Origin: Nocardiopsis ganjiahuensis DSM 45031
Lineage (GTDB): Bacteria > Actinomycetota > Actinomycetes > Streptosporangiales > Streptosporangiaceae
NCBI RefSeq assembly: GCF_000341085.1
Contig: NZ_ANBA01000033.1
Location: 1 to 64,000 of the forward strand
Direction of reading: 5' to 3'
Length of the DNA stretch: 64,000 bases
Positions 34,841 to 43,095 of the stretch are shown here, piece by piece (the first letter of the stretch is position 1; each line of letters opens with the position of its first letter). The position numbers and the translations under genes were made by a program. The notes beneath the pieces were generated by a model. It had not been told where the DNA came from. It did no database searches and saw only the letters and a program-made list of their open reading frames with translations.

Positions 34841-35911
34841 TTAACCCGTCCGGCGCTCTCCGGCGCCACCCGGGGTCGGCCTTGGCGCGTCCTCGCGCCC
34901 CTCCGGTCCGGGAGCGGTCTCCGGGGGTGTGGGCCGGGGTGTGCCGCGGAGGCGGAAGGGCCCCCGGACGCGTGCGGTCCAACTGCCCGGGGAGCCGTCC
35001 GGTTCCTGGTCAGCGGCTCGCGAGACCTCCGTACCCGGGGTCTCGGCGGCCACCACGGCGGCGCGGTCGACGGGCAGGACGCCCTCGGTCCGCTCGCCCT
35101 CGTCGATCTCCGGGAGCAGCCCCAGGGCGGCGCAGGCGGAGGGCAGGACGACGAACGCGGCCTGGGCGTACCCGCGAGCTGACGGATGGAATTGGTCGGG
35201 CCCAAACATGGAAAGTGGATCGGACCGAAAATCATCGGCAAGGACGTCGCTCAGCGAGACGGTGCGCCCGCCCGCCTCCGTGACCGCGATGGTCTGCGCC
35301 GCCGCCAGCTGCCGGGAGGCGCGCCGGGCCACCGAGCGCAGCGGCCAGCCGATGGGGCGGACCGTGCCCAGGTCGGGGCAGGTGGCTACGACCACGGGGG
35401 TGCCCAGACCGACGAGTTCGCGTGTGACGTCCCGCAGCGCGGACACGGCGTCGTTGGGGCGGACGCGGCGGATGACGTCGTTCGCGCCGATGAAGACCAC
35501 CGCCAGGTCGTAGCGCTTCTCCGGCACACGGGCCTCGGCCCGCTCGACCTGCGACTCCAGGTCGGCGGAGGTGGCACCGGGACCGGCCGTGCAGCGCAGC
35601 CACACCGGACGGTCCGCCGCGGCGGCGATCCCGGCGGCCAGGTGCGCCCCGGGGGTCTGCCGGGACTCGGCCACCGCGAACCCCGCGGCCGTGGAGTCGC
35701 CGAGCATCAGCAGGCGCAGGGGAGGGCCGCTGCCGTCACCGTAGGTCCCGTTGGCCCGGGGCCGCTTCCACTGCGTGTGGCCGATCGCGTTCTTGGCCAG
35801 ACGTGCCTGGAGGTAGAGCAGGGCGACGGTGCCCCCGCCCACGAGCGTGAGTCCGCCGCCACCGAACGCGGTGGCGGCGGCGATGCGTCGTGCTCGTGCG
35901 GCTCGCAGCAT
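34841..35911 (-). CDS. SGNH/GDSL hydrolase family protein, membrane-anchored
   Basis: The 356-aa protein has an N-terminal hydrophobic anchor (about 10-32) and an SGNH esterase domain: block I LMLGDSTAAG, block III FIGANDVIRR and block V DQFHPSARGY, giving the Ser/Asp/His set. The C-terminal 90 residues are a Pro/Gly/Arg-rich disordered tail. The catalytic domain should lie outside the membrane and deacylate an unknown ester. It is 58 bp upstream of the thiolase gene on the same strand, so they may be co-transcribed; the pairing is conserved in mycobacteria (Rv1075c). The ATG at 35911 has GGGGAG 5 nt upstream. Confidence 0.88.
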   Translation of the reverse strand: MLRAARARRIAAATAFGGGGLTLVGGGTVALLYLQARLAKNAIGHTQWKRPRANGTYGDGSGPPLRLLMLGDSTAAGFAVAESRQTPGAHLAAGIAAAADRPVWLRCTAGPGATSADLESQVERAEARVPEKRYDLAVVFIGANDVIRRVRPNDAVSALRDVTRELVGLGTPVVVATCPDLGTVRPIGWPLRSVARRASRQLAAAQTIAVTEAGGRTVSLSDVLADDFRSDPLSMFGPDQFHPSARGYAQAAFVVLPSACAALGLLPEIDEGERTEGVLPVDRAAVVAAETPGTEVSRAADQEPDGSPGSWTARVRGPFRLRGTPRPTPPETAPGPEGREDAPRPTPGGAGERRTG

Positions 35912-36364
35912 CGGTACTCCCCGAAGCATCGGACCGGCCTGCCCCGGGCGGGCTCTCCCGGGCGGGCCGGTGTGGGTCGTGCCCTCCGGGCGCCTCCGGG
36001 CTCGTGGCCACCCGAGGCGCCCGCGGAACACTCCACATCGACGTTACCGGCGGGCAGGGGCGGGGTCACGTACCCCGGCGGCACACAATCCGCGCCCCGG
36101 AGACAGCGAAACCGGACCGCCGGGGCGGGGAGGCAACCGCACCTGACGGCGGCGGCCCGACGTCTCGGCGACGGGAAGGCGGAACGGCCGGGGACGGGGC
36201 CCGGACCTTCGGCCCGCACCGCCGACAGGCGCGCCGAAGGCGCTGGTTGGTGAGGTTAGAGTCAGGATGTGGGGGACCGGACCGGTCCCTCCAGCCTCGG
36301 GCGCCACCGGGGGAGCGACACCGGCGGGCCGAAGACCCGGTCGCCACGATGCAAAGGAGCAAAG
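35912..36364. other. Divergent intergenic region before cbs
   Basis: This 453-bp region between the SGNH hydrolase and cbs is very GC-rich and has no frame with coding character. A TAGAGT at 36256-36261 could be a -10 element for cbs but lacks a matching -35. AGGAG precedes the TTG start of cbs. Confidence 0.4.
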
Positions 36365-37732
36365 TTGCGGGTACACGACTCACTGATCGACCTGGTCGGG
36401 GACACCCCGTTGGTCCGTCTTCGGAAGGTCTCCGAGGGGTTGGCCCCGACGATCCTGGCGAAGGTCGAGTACTTCAACCCGGGCGGATCCGTGAAGGACC
36501 GCATCGCGCTGCGCATGGTCGAGGCCGCGGAGAAGAGCGGAGCGCTCAAGCCCGGCGGCACGATCGTCGAACCGACCTCCGGCAACACCGGTATCGGTCT
36601 GGCCCTCGTCGCGCAGGAGAAGGGCTACCGCTGCGTGTTCGTCTGCCCGGACAAGGTCGGACCGGACAAGCTGTCGGTGCTGCGCGCCTACGGTGCCGAG
36701 GTCGTGGTCTGCCCGACCACGGTCGCGCCCGAGCACCCCGACTCCTACTACTCGGTCTCCGACCGCCTGGCGGCCGAGACCCCCGGGGCGTGGAAGCCCA
36801 ACCAGTACGAGAACGAGAACAACCCGGACTCGCACTACCACTCCACGGGCCCGGAGATCTGGGACCAGACCGAGGGCCGGATCACCCACTTCGTGGCCGG
36901 CATCGGCACCGGCGGCACCATCAGCGGCACCGGCCGGTACCTCAAGGAAGCCTCCAAGGGCAGTGTGCAGGTCATCGGCGCCGACCCCGAGGGTTCGGTG
37001 TACTCGGGCGGCAGCGGCCGCCCGTACCTGGTCGAGGGCGTGGGCGAGGACATCTGGCCCGGCACCTACGACACGGCGATCTGCGACGACATCGTGGCGG
37101 TCAGCGACAAGGACTCGTTCCTCATGACCCGCCGTCTGGCCAAGGAGGAGGGCCTGCTGGTGGGCGGTTCCTGCGGTCTGGCGGTCGAGGCGGCCCTGCG
37201 CGTGGCCCAGGACGCCGGCCCGGACGACGTCATCGTCGTCCTGCTGCCCGACGGCGGCCGCGGCTACCTCGGCAAGATCTTCAACGACGAGTGGATGGCC
37301 GACTACGGCTTCCTGGCCACCGAGACCGAGGAGGCCACCGCCGGCCAGGTCCTGGAGGCCAAGGAGGGCGAGATGCCCGACTTCGTGCACAGCCACCCCG
37401 ACGAGACCGTCGGCACCGCCGTGGCGATCATGCGCGAGTACGGCGTCTCACAGCTGCCCGTCATGAAGGAGGAGCCCCCGGTCATGGCGGCCGAGGTCGT
37501 CGGCTCCATCGCCGAGCGCGACCTGCTGGACGCCCTCTTCGACGGCCGCGCCGAGCTGGACGACCTCGTGGAGACCCACATGGGCAAGCCGCTCTCCACC
37601 GTCGGCACCGGTACCCCGGTCAGCGACTGCGTGCGCCTGCTGCGCACCTCCGGCGCGCTGGTCGTGCTGCGAGACGGCAAGCCGGTGGGCATTCTCACCA
37701 GGCAGGACCTGCTGGCCCACCTGTCAGGCTGA
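36365..37732 (+). CDS. cbs: Cystathionine beta-synthase
   Basis: The 455-aa PLP enzyme condenses serine and homocysteine to cystathionine. The PLP Lys44 lies in NPGGSVKDRIALR. The EPTSGNTGIGLAL substrate loop and GIGTGGTISGTGR phosphate-binding loop follow, with a C-terminal pair of CBS (Bateman) repeats from about 335 to 455 for regulation. The start is TTG at 36365, fixed by AAAGGAG six nt upstream and by the family N-terminus (VHDSLIDLVGDTPLVRL). With metB nearby it can serve transsulfuration in either direction. Confidence 0.96.
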   Translation: MRVHDSLIDLVGDTPLVRLRKVSEGLAPTILAKVEYFNPGGSVKDRIALRMVEAAEKSGALKPGGTIVEPTSGNTGIGLALVAQEKGYRCVFVCPDKVGPDKLSVLRAYGAEVVVCPTTVAPEHPDSYYSVSDRLAAETPGAWKPNQYENENNPDSHYHSTGPEIWDQTEGRITHFVAGIGTGGTISGTGRYLKEASKGSVQVIGADPEGSVYSGGSGRPYLVEGVGEDIWPGTYDTAICDDIVAVSDKDSFLMTRRLAKEEGLLVGGSCGLAVEAALRVAQDAGPDDVIVVLLPDGGRGYLGKIFNDEWMADYGFLATETEEATAGQVLEAKEGEMPDFVHSHPDETVGTAVAIMREYGVSQLPVMKEEPPVMAAEVVGSIAERDLLDALFDGRAELDDLVETHMGKPLSTVGTGTPVSDCVRLLRTSGALVVLRDGKPVGILTRQDLLAHLSG

Positions 37733-37829
37733 TCGAACCCCCTCCCGGGCGGCGCCGCCAGAGGTGCCGCCCGGGCCTCCCACCGGTGGCCTTTCCCGGT
37801 GAGCGGAGCGTTCTGGAAGCATGTGGTGA

Positions 37830-38492
37830 ATGCGCCTTTTCATGCGAAGTGCTCGAAACCCCCTGGTCCTCCTCCTGCTCGGTCCCCTCGTCCTGTCCGG
37901 TTGCGGAGGACCGGGCGCCGACGCGCCTGCCCCGGAGGAGGCGGTCACCGACAGCGGCCCGGCAGAGGAGGAAGAGGCGGGACCGGACGGGGAGTCCCAC
38001 ATCCTCGCGCCGGAGGGTTCCGATGTCGCCTGGCGCTTCCCCGCGGAGATCGAGGGCTGGTCTCCGACGGAAGAGGGCCGGGAGAACGGCGTCAGGTTCC
38101 GCCGCGAGGACGACCCCGACTGCGCGCTGAGCTTCTTCCACTGGGAAGGGGCCGCGGCGGAGGTCGAAGCCGAGGGCGGTGACGTGCGGAGTTACCTCGA
38201 GGGCGCCCTGGAGCGGCTCGTCGAGAACGACGGTGTCGAACTGGAGTCCGTGGAGAGCGCCGACCCCGTGGAGGTCAGGACCCATCCCGGTGGCGATGCG
38301 CTGGAGTTCACGATGATCCGGGTGGAGACCAGCATCGCGGGCAGCGTGGGAACACCCCGGTTCCAAGGTGCCCATTGGTACGGAGACGACGCGCTGACCA
38401 CTGTTCTCACCTGCGACGAGACGGGTGAGGAGGGGTACGGGCACGCGTGGGCGGCCGACCTCCTCGATGCCGTCACCGTCGCCGTCGACTGA
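37830..38492 (+). CDS. Hypothetical lipoprotein
   Basis: The 220-aa protein has a basic start, a hydrophobic core and lipobox LVLSGCGG with lipidated Cys25, then an acidic Pro/Glu-rich linker (28-55) and a globular domain (60-220) with three Cys. The globular part has no motif I recognise (SDVAWRFPAEIEGWSPTEEG...). It is expected to be tethered on the outer face of the membrane. It lies 97 bp after cbs on the same strand. In mycobacteria a different gene (pra) occupies this slot. Confidence 0.8.
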   Translation: MRLFMRSARNPLVLLLLGPLVLSGCGGPGADAPAPEEAVTDSGPAEEEEAGPDGESHILAPEGSDVAWRFPAEIEGWSPTEEGRENGVRFRREDDPDCALSFFHWEGAAAEVEAEGGDVRSYLEGALERLVENDGVELESVESADPVEVRTHPGGDALEFTMIRVETSIAGSVGTPRFQGAHWYGDDALTTVLTCDETGEEGYGHAWAADLLDAVTVAVD

Positions 38493-38682
38493 TCCGACAC
38501 CCGAGGCGAGCCGCCGCTGCCCGCGTCCGGGTTCGCCCGGCGGGTTCCGGTCGGGCCCGGGCGGTGCTCCGACCGAGTGCCGTTCGGGACCCGGTGTTCA
38601 AGTACTGGACACAGTGGCGCATACTCGGACACTGCTAATGTTCGCGTCAGGATTTACTGGCCGGTAATAAGTAGGTGCACCC

Positions 38683-39411
38683 GTGTCGCGGCTCCTCAAC
38701 TGGATCATCCGCTCCGCCTGGTCGTATGCGCGGAGCCACGGAGAGATCCGGGCCGACTCCAAGGCGGCTCGGAAGTTCGCGCGCTTCGGCGCGGGGTCGG
38801 CGATCGCCTTCCCCACGGCCACGGTCTACGGCGAGCCGTGGATCGAGATCGGCGTGCACACCGTCCTGGGCGGGGACATGACCCTCGCCGCCGGGATGGG
38901 CCCCGACTACGACCTCGGCGAGGGCACCGTCGTGCGCATCGGCTCCGGCTGCGCCATCGGCCGGGGCTCGCACATCGTGGCGCACCGCTCCGTGGACATC
39001 GGCGACCACGTCTACACGGGCCCCTACGTCTACATCACCGACCAGAACCACGCCTACGCCAACACCGAGATCCCCGTGGGCCTCCAGTGGCCCGTGGACG
39101 ACCCGGTGAGCATCGGCGACGGCAGCTGGCTGGGCGCCAACAGCGTGATCCTGCCCGGCGTGCACCTCGGCAGGAACTCCGTCGTCGCCGCCGGCACCGT
39201 GGTGCGGCCGGGCGAGTATCCCGACCACGCGGTCATCGCCGGCATCCCCGGCAAGGTGGTCCGCACCCACGACCCCGAACTCGGCTGGGACCCGCCCCTC
39301 CGGGAGACGGGCACCCCCACCCGCGTGCCCACGCCCGTCACGGGCCTGTCCCCCGAGGCCCCCACGGAACCCCCGGAGCCGGGGTCGCCCACGAGGTTCC
39401 CCCCGGCCTGA
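38683..39411 (+). CDS. Acyltransferase with left-handed beta-helix (hexapeptide repeats)
   Basis: The 242-aa protein has hexapeptide repeats from about 40 to 180 (VVRIGSGCAIGRGSHIVAHRSVDIGDHVYTGPYVYITDQNH...VSIGDGSWLGANSVILPGVHLGRNSVVAAGTVV). The IAGIPGKVVR ending is typical of the LacA/NodL/CysE-like acetyltransferase group. The His in DQNHAY is the probable general base. The substrate is unknown. A Pro-rich 50-residue tail follows. The start is GTG at 38683. It lies between cbs and metB, but serine acetylation would need CysE features that are not seen. Confidence 0.88.
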   Translation: MSRLLNWIIRSAWSYARSHGEIRADSKAARKFARFGAGSAIAFPTATVYGEPWIEIGVHTVLGGDMTLAAGMGPDYDLGEGTVVRIGSGCAIGRGSHIVAHRSVDIGDHVYTGPYVYITDQNHAYANTEIPVGLQWPVDDPVSIGDGSWLGANSVILPGVHLGRNSVVAAGTVVRPGEYPDHAVIAGIPGKVVRTHDPELGWDPPLRETGTPTRVPTPVTGLSPEAPTEPPEPGSPTRFPPA

Positions 39412-39637
39412 GGCCTCTCAGCACCCCAGGAGGGCTCCGCTCCGGCCGAGGACGCGCGGGGAGCAGGAGGGCCGACCCGCCGACCGTCCGCCAGGGGGAG
39501 GCGCGGAGAGCAGTCCCCCTCAGGCCTGTGAAGGCTCCTCCCCATCACCTCCGAGCCGGGGGAGCGGGTTGACCACATTCTGAGATGTGCCTGCTGGCAA
39601 CGGGTTCCGAGTGGACGCCGGGCACTATTGTGGCCAC

Positions 39638-40783
39638 ATGAAGTTCGACGGGTTTGAAACGCTGGCCATCCACGCGGGGCAGGAGCCGGACGCCGGCACC
39701 GGGGCCGTGGTTGTGCCGATCTACCAGACGAGTACCTACGCCCAGGACGGCGTGGGCGGGATGCGGCAGGGGTACGAGTACTCCCGCACCAGGAACCCCA
39801 CGCGTACGGCGTTGGAGGAGTGCCTGGCGGCTCTGGAGTCCGGAGCCCGCGGCCTGGCCTTCGCCTCCGGCATGGCGGCCGAGGACACCCTGCTGCGCGC
39901 GGTGCTCTCCCCGGGCGACCACATCATCATCCCCGGCGACGCCTACGGGGGCACCTTCCGACTGGTCTCCAAGGTGGTCGAGCGCTGGGGCGTCAGCTGG
40001 GACGCGGTCGACCAGGCCGACGTCGACGCGGTCCGGGACGCCATGCGCCCCAACACGAAGGTCGTGTGGACGGAGACGCCCACCAACCCGCTGCTGGGGA
40101 TCACCGACATCGAGACGATCGCGCAGATCGCCCATGACGCGGGCGCCCTGCACGTCGTCGACAACACGTTCGCCTCTCCCTACCTTCAGCAGCCGCTCAC
40201 GCTGGGCGCCGACGTGGTCGTGCACTCCACGACCAAGTACATCGGCGGGCACTCCGACGTCGTCGGGGGAGCGCTGGTCGTGGCCGACGCCGAGCTGGGC
40301 GAGCGGCTGGCCTTCCACCAGAACACCATGGGTGCTATCCCGGGCCCCTTCGACTCCTGGCTGACGCTGCGCGGGGTCAAGACCCTGGGGGTGAGGATGG
40401 ACCGCCACAGCGAGAACGCCGAGCGCGTCGTGGCGGCTCTCGAGGGCCACTCCGCGGTACGGCGCGTCTACTACCCCGGGCTGGACAGTCACCCGGGGCA
40501 CAAGATCGCCGAGCGGCAGATGCGTTCCTTCGGTGGGATGGTCTCCTTCGCTCTGCGCGACGGGGAGACGGCGGCACTGGAGCTGTGCGAGCGGACCAAG
40601 GTCTTCACCCTGGGTGAGTCCCTGGGCGGGGTGGAGTCCCTCATCGAGCACCCCGGGCGGATGACGCACGCGTCGACCGCGGGGTCCCCGCTGGAGGTTC
40701 CGGCCGATCTGGTGCGGATCTCCGTGGGCATCGAGTCCGGTGACGACCTGGTCGCGGACCTGTTGCAGGCCCTCGAGGGCTGA
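39638..40783 (+). CDS. metB: Cystathionine gamma-synthase/lyase
   Basis: The 381-aa Cys/Met-metabolism PLP enzyme has PLP Lys200 in VVVHSTTKYIGGHSD, PLP contacts in SGMAAEDTLL, and the C-terminal SLGGVESLIEHPGRMTHA. It makes cystathionine from an O-acyl-homoserine and cysteine, or runs the lyase reaction; the two cannot be separated by sequence here. The ATG at 39638 has no ribosome site. A TATTGT six nt upstream (39626-39631) could be a -10 for a leaderless message. Confidence 0.94.
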   Translation: MKFDGFETLAIHAGQEPDAGTGAVVVPIYQTSTYAQDGVGGMRQGYEYSRTRNPTRTALEECLAALESGARGLAFASGMAAEDTLLRAVLSPGDHIIIPGDAYGGTFRLVSKVVERWGVSWDAVDQADVDAVRDAMRPNTKVVWTETPTNPLLGITDIETIAQIAHDAGALHVVDNTFASPYLQQPLTLGADVVVHSTTKYIGGHSDVVGGALVVADAELGERLAFHQNTMGAIPGPFDSWLTLRGVKTLGVRMDRHSENAERVVAALEGHSAVRRVYYPGLDSHPGHKIAERQMRSFGGMVSFALRDGETAALELCERTKVFTLGESLGGVESLIEHPGRMTHASTAGSPLEVPADLVRISVGIESGDDLVADLLQALEG

Positions 40784-40962
40784 GTTCACGGTCGGGGGAT
40801 CCGCATGGCGTCGCCGCGCGGGTTCCCCTGCTCCGTTGCGGGGCCCGTCGCGGCCTTCTGCCTCGTTGGTGCCTACTGCGTGGTTCTCACTGCGGGGTTC
40901 CTGTCGGGGGGTTCCCGCTGCGGGGGACGGGGCCGCGGGCGCCACTGCCCTGGCCCGGGGGG

Positions 40963-41205
40963 TCAGACCGCGGTGGGCGTACGGCTCTGGACCGGGAGTT
41001 CGCGCCGGTCCTCACGGAAGCGGAGGCCGACCAGGCCCCGTCCGGTGCGGGAGAGAGCGCTGTCGTCGTCGTCCTGGCGCAGGGAACGGTAGCTGCCCCG
41101 GTTGTCCTGGCGCCGGATGCCGATGGAGACGGCGAGGAAGAATCCCGCCGCGAGGCCCATCAGTACGAGGCCGGCGAGCATCAGGATGTCGAACGTGGTG
41201 ATCAT
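40963..41205 (-). CDS. Small single-helix membrane protein
   Basis: The 80-aa protein has one hydrophobic helix (residues 7-27: ILMLAGLVLMGLAAGFFLAVS) and a charged Arg/Asp-rich cytoplasmic tail. The ATG at 41205 has GAGGAC about 6 nt upstream, supporting real translation. No family is recognised. It is convergent with metB and divergent from the GntR gene. Confidence 0.65.
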   Translation of the reverse strand: MITTFDILMLAGLVLMGLAAGFFLAVSIGIRRQDNRGSYRSLRQDDDDSALSRTGRGLVGLRFREDRRELPVQSRTPTAV

Positions 41206-41465
41206 GTTCTGTCCTCTGCGGTGGTGGTCGGTCAGGTGCTGGTCGGCCCCCTCACGAACCGAGGGGGAGGTGGGGTGTGTCTCATGGGTTCCGGGTTCTT
41301 CCGTCGGTATGGGGCGGGTGGTCCTGAACCGGTCTCAGGGGACTCATGTTCTCCGTTTCGGATGGCCGAGTGGTGGAGCCGCCCTGTACTGAGGGTGGCC
41401 TTCATCTAATATGGGTTCAACAGAACCGGTTGGACTTGTTCGGTTGGTGTACCACTCAGCTTGTT
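41206..41465. other. Intergenic region before the tandem GntR genes
   Basis: This 260-bp region has less GC than its surroundings in its right half (about 41330-41465). It carries the promoter of the small membrane protein on one side and of the GntR genes on the other. A GGTGTACC at 41446-41453 resembles the half-sites of the operator that follows. Confidence 0.4.
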
Positions 41466-41494
41466 GGTACAAGTTAAGTTGTTGGTCTTGTACC
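41466..41494. promoter_or_regulatory. Candidate GntR operator upstream of the first GntR gene
   Basis: GGTACAAG (41466-41473) and CTTGTACC (41487-41494) form a perfect 8-bp inverted repeat with a 13-bp spacer, ending 17 bp before the GntR start. The TTGTAC core is of the kind bound by HutC-subfamily GntR proteins. It is a likely autoregulatory site. Confidence 0.6.
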
Positions 41495-41511
41495 CCCTAG
41501 AGGGCGGACTT

Positions 41512-42243
41512 ATGCGGGCAGAAAGTAGATACCGACAGATCGCCCGAGCGCTGCGACGGGAGATCCAGGAGCGGAGCCTGCCCCTGGGCGGGCAGCTTCC
41601 CTCGGAGAAGCAGCTGGAGGAGCGGTTCGAGGCTTCCCGCAACACGATCCGTCTGGCACTGGGCATGCTGCGCAACCAGGGGCTCATCGTCAGCAGGCCC
41701 GGGCGCGGGCACTTCGTGCAGGACGTGGTCCCCGAGACCTTCTACGCGACCCGTACCAAGGGCGGCCCCGACGGGCTCAACGAGTCCAACATGAGCGGGC
41801 TGACGCTGGAGGAGCTCCAGCTGCTCAGCGCCACCCCGGACATCGCCAGCCGTCTGCGCGTCCCCGAGGGCGACATGACCGTGGTCCGGCGCATGCACCG
41901 CTTCTCCGGAGAGCGCTCGGGGTCGATCAGCTCCGCCTACTACCCGGTGGACCTGGTCCAGGGCACCCCGCTGATGGTTCCCGAGGACGTGGAGAGCGCC
42001 CTGGTGGTGCTCCTGGAGCACGGCCACCGGCAGGTCGGGTACGTGGACGAGCTGGAGACCCGGATGCCCACGCCCCAGGAGACGTCCCAGCTCGAACTCC
42101 CGCCGGGCGTGCCGGTGCTGAACGTCCACCGGACGGACTACTCCGAGGAGCGGCCCATCCGCTTGGTGCACACTGTGTACGCCGGGCACAGCATCCGATA
42201 CCAGTTCGAGCACGGCAATCTCAAGGCCTACCACCGGGACTGA
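41512..42243 (+). CDS. GntR family regulator, HutC/UTRA type (first of a tandem pair)
   Basis: The 243-aa protein has an N-terminal GntR winged helix (residues 1-70: YRQIARALRREIQERSLPLGGQLPSEKQLEERFEASRNTIRLALGMLRNQGLIVSRPGRGHFV) and a UTRA effector domain (about 90-240, ending RPIRLVHTVYAGHSIRYQFEHG). UTRA domains bind small organic ligands and change DNA affinity. The ligand is not evident. The ATG at 41512 follows an inverted-repeat operator. The second GntR starts 8 bp after this stop. Confidence 0.93.
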   Translation: MRAESRYRQIARALRREIQERSLPLGGQLPSEKQLEERFEASRNTIRLALGMLRNQGLIVSRPGRGHFVQDVVPETFYATRTKGGPDGLNESNMSGLTLEELQLLSATPDIASRLRVPEGDMTVVRRMHRFSGERSGSISSAYYPVDLVQGTPLMVPEDVESALVVLLEHGHRQVGYVDELETRMPTPQETSQLELPPGVPVLNVHRTDYSEERPIRLVHTVYAGHSIRYQFEHGNLKAYHRD

Positions 42244-42251
42244 ACCAGCCA

Positions 42252-43061
42252 ATGAGCGCGACGAAGAAGACCGTGGTCGCCGACTACCTGCGGGACGCGT
42301 TGGCCAAGGGCGTCTACCAGCCGGGTGAGCGGTTGCCGGGTGAGGAGGAGCTCGCCGAGGAGCTCGACGTCTCCCGGGCCACCGCGCGCCTGGGCATGCG
42401 CATCCTCCAGGACGAGGGCCGCATCGCCATCCGCGTCGGCCGGGGCGCCTACGTCGCCGACCACCAGCCGGTCATCCACAGGGCGACGCCGGTCTCCGGT
42501 GACGGCTCCGGGGGGTTCGACTCGGACTACCAGGAGCGGATGCGCAAGGCCGGCTACAGCAACCTCGACGAGAAGATCAAGGTCAGCCTGGACACCATGC
42601 GGCCCAAGGTGGCCAAACGGCTGCTCAGGGAGGCCGACGAGAAGGGCCCGCACGGCGGCCTCGTCGTGATCCGCTCCTCGGAGTACTTCGTCGACGGCAG
42701 CCTGTGGCAGTCCCAGGTCACCTACTTCCCGTTCAGCATCGCCAGCAACACGGCGCTCATGTCCCCGGAGTACCTGTCCGACGGCATCGGCGAGGCCATG
42801 CGCGAGCTCGGCTTCAACGAGGAGTGGAACTGGGACATCGTCGGCGCGCGCATGCCCGCACAGGACGAGGCCGACGCGTTCGGGATGGGGCCCGGGATCC
42901 CCCTGCTGGTCCAGGAGCGGGTGACCTACGAGGGCCAGCGCCCGCTGCGCTTCACCGAGACGCTCATGCCCGCCAACCGCCACCAGCTCCTCTACGCGGG
43001 CGGCAACGCACCCGAGAACCTGCGGGTGCTGGACTCGGACCTCAACATCTTCGAACACTGA
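42252..43061 (+). CDS. GntR family regulator, HutC/UTRA type (second of a tandem pair)
   Basis: The 269-aa protein has a GntR helix-turn-helix at 1-75 (VVADYLRDALAKGVYQPGERLPGEEELAEELDVSRATARLGMRILQDEGRIAIRVGRGAYV) and a UTRA-like effector domain at about 100-265 (RPLRFTETLMPANRHQLLYAGG). It shares architecture but little sequence with its neighbour, so this is not a recent duplication. It is co-transcribed with the first GntR (8-bp gap). Its targets may include the convergent vWA/MoxR genes, but no shared operator is visible there. Confidence 0.93.
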   Translation: MSATKKTVVADYLRDALAKGVYQPGERLPGEEELAEELDVSRATARLGMRILQDEGRIAIRVGRGAYVADHQPVIHRATPVSGDGSGGFDSDYQERMRKAGYSNLDEKIKVSLDTMRPKVAKRLLREADEKGPHGGLVVIRSSEYFVDGSLWQSQVTYFPFSIASNTALMSPEYLSDGIGEAMRELGFNEEWNWDIVGARMPAQDEADAFGMGPGIPLLVQERVTYEGQRPLRFTETLMPANRHQLLYAGGNAPENLRVLDSDLNIFEH

Positions 43062-43095
43062 GCCCGGCCCCGCCCGGATCGCGGCCGGCCTCGGC

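Noticed and set aside
38683..39411. Serine O-acetyltransferase (CysE) because it lies between cbs and metB
   Set aside because: The repeats fit general hexapeptide acyltransferases, and the CysE N-terminal helical domain and active-site pattern are not seen.
39412..39637. SAM riboswitch before metB
   Set aside because: I could not find the paired helices or conserved core of SAM-I, SAM-II or SAM-IV; the only signal is a possible leaderless promoter.
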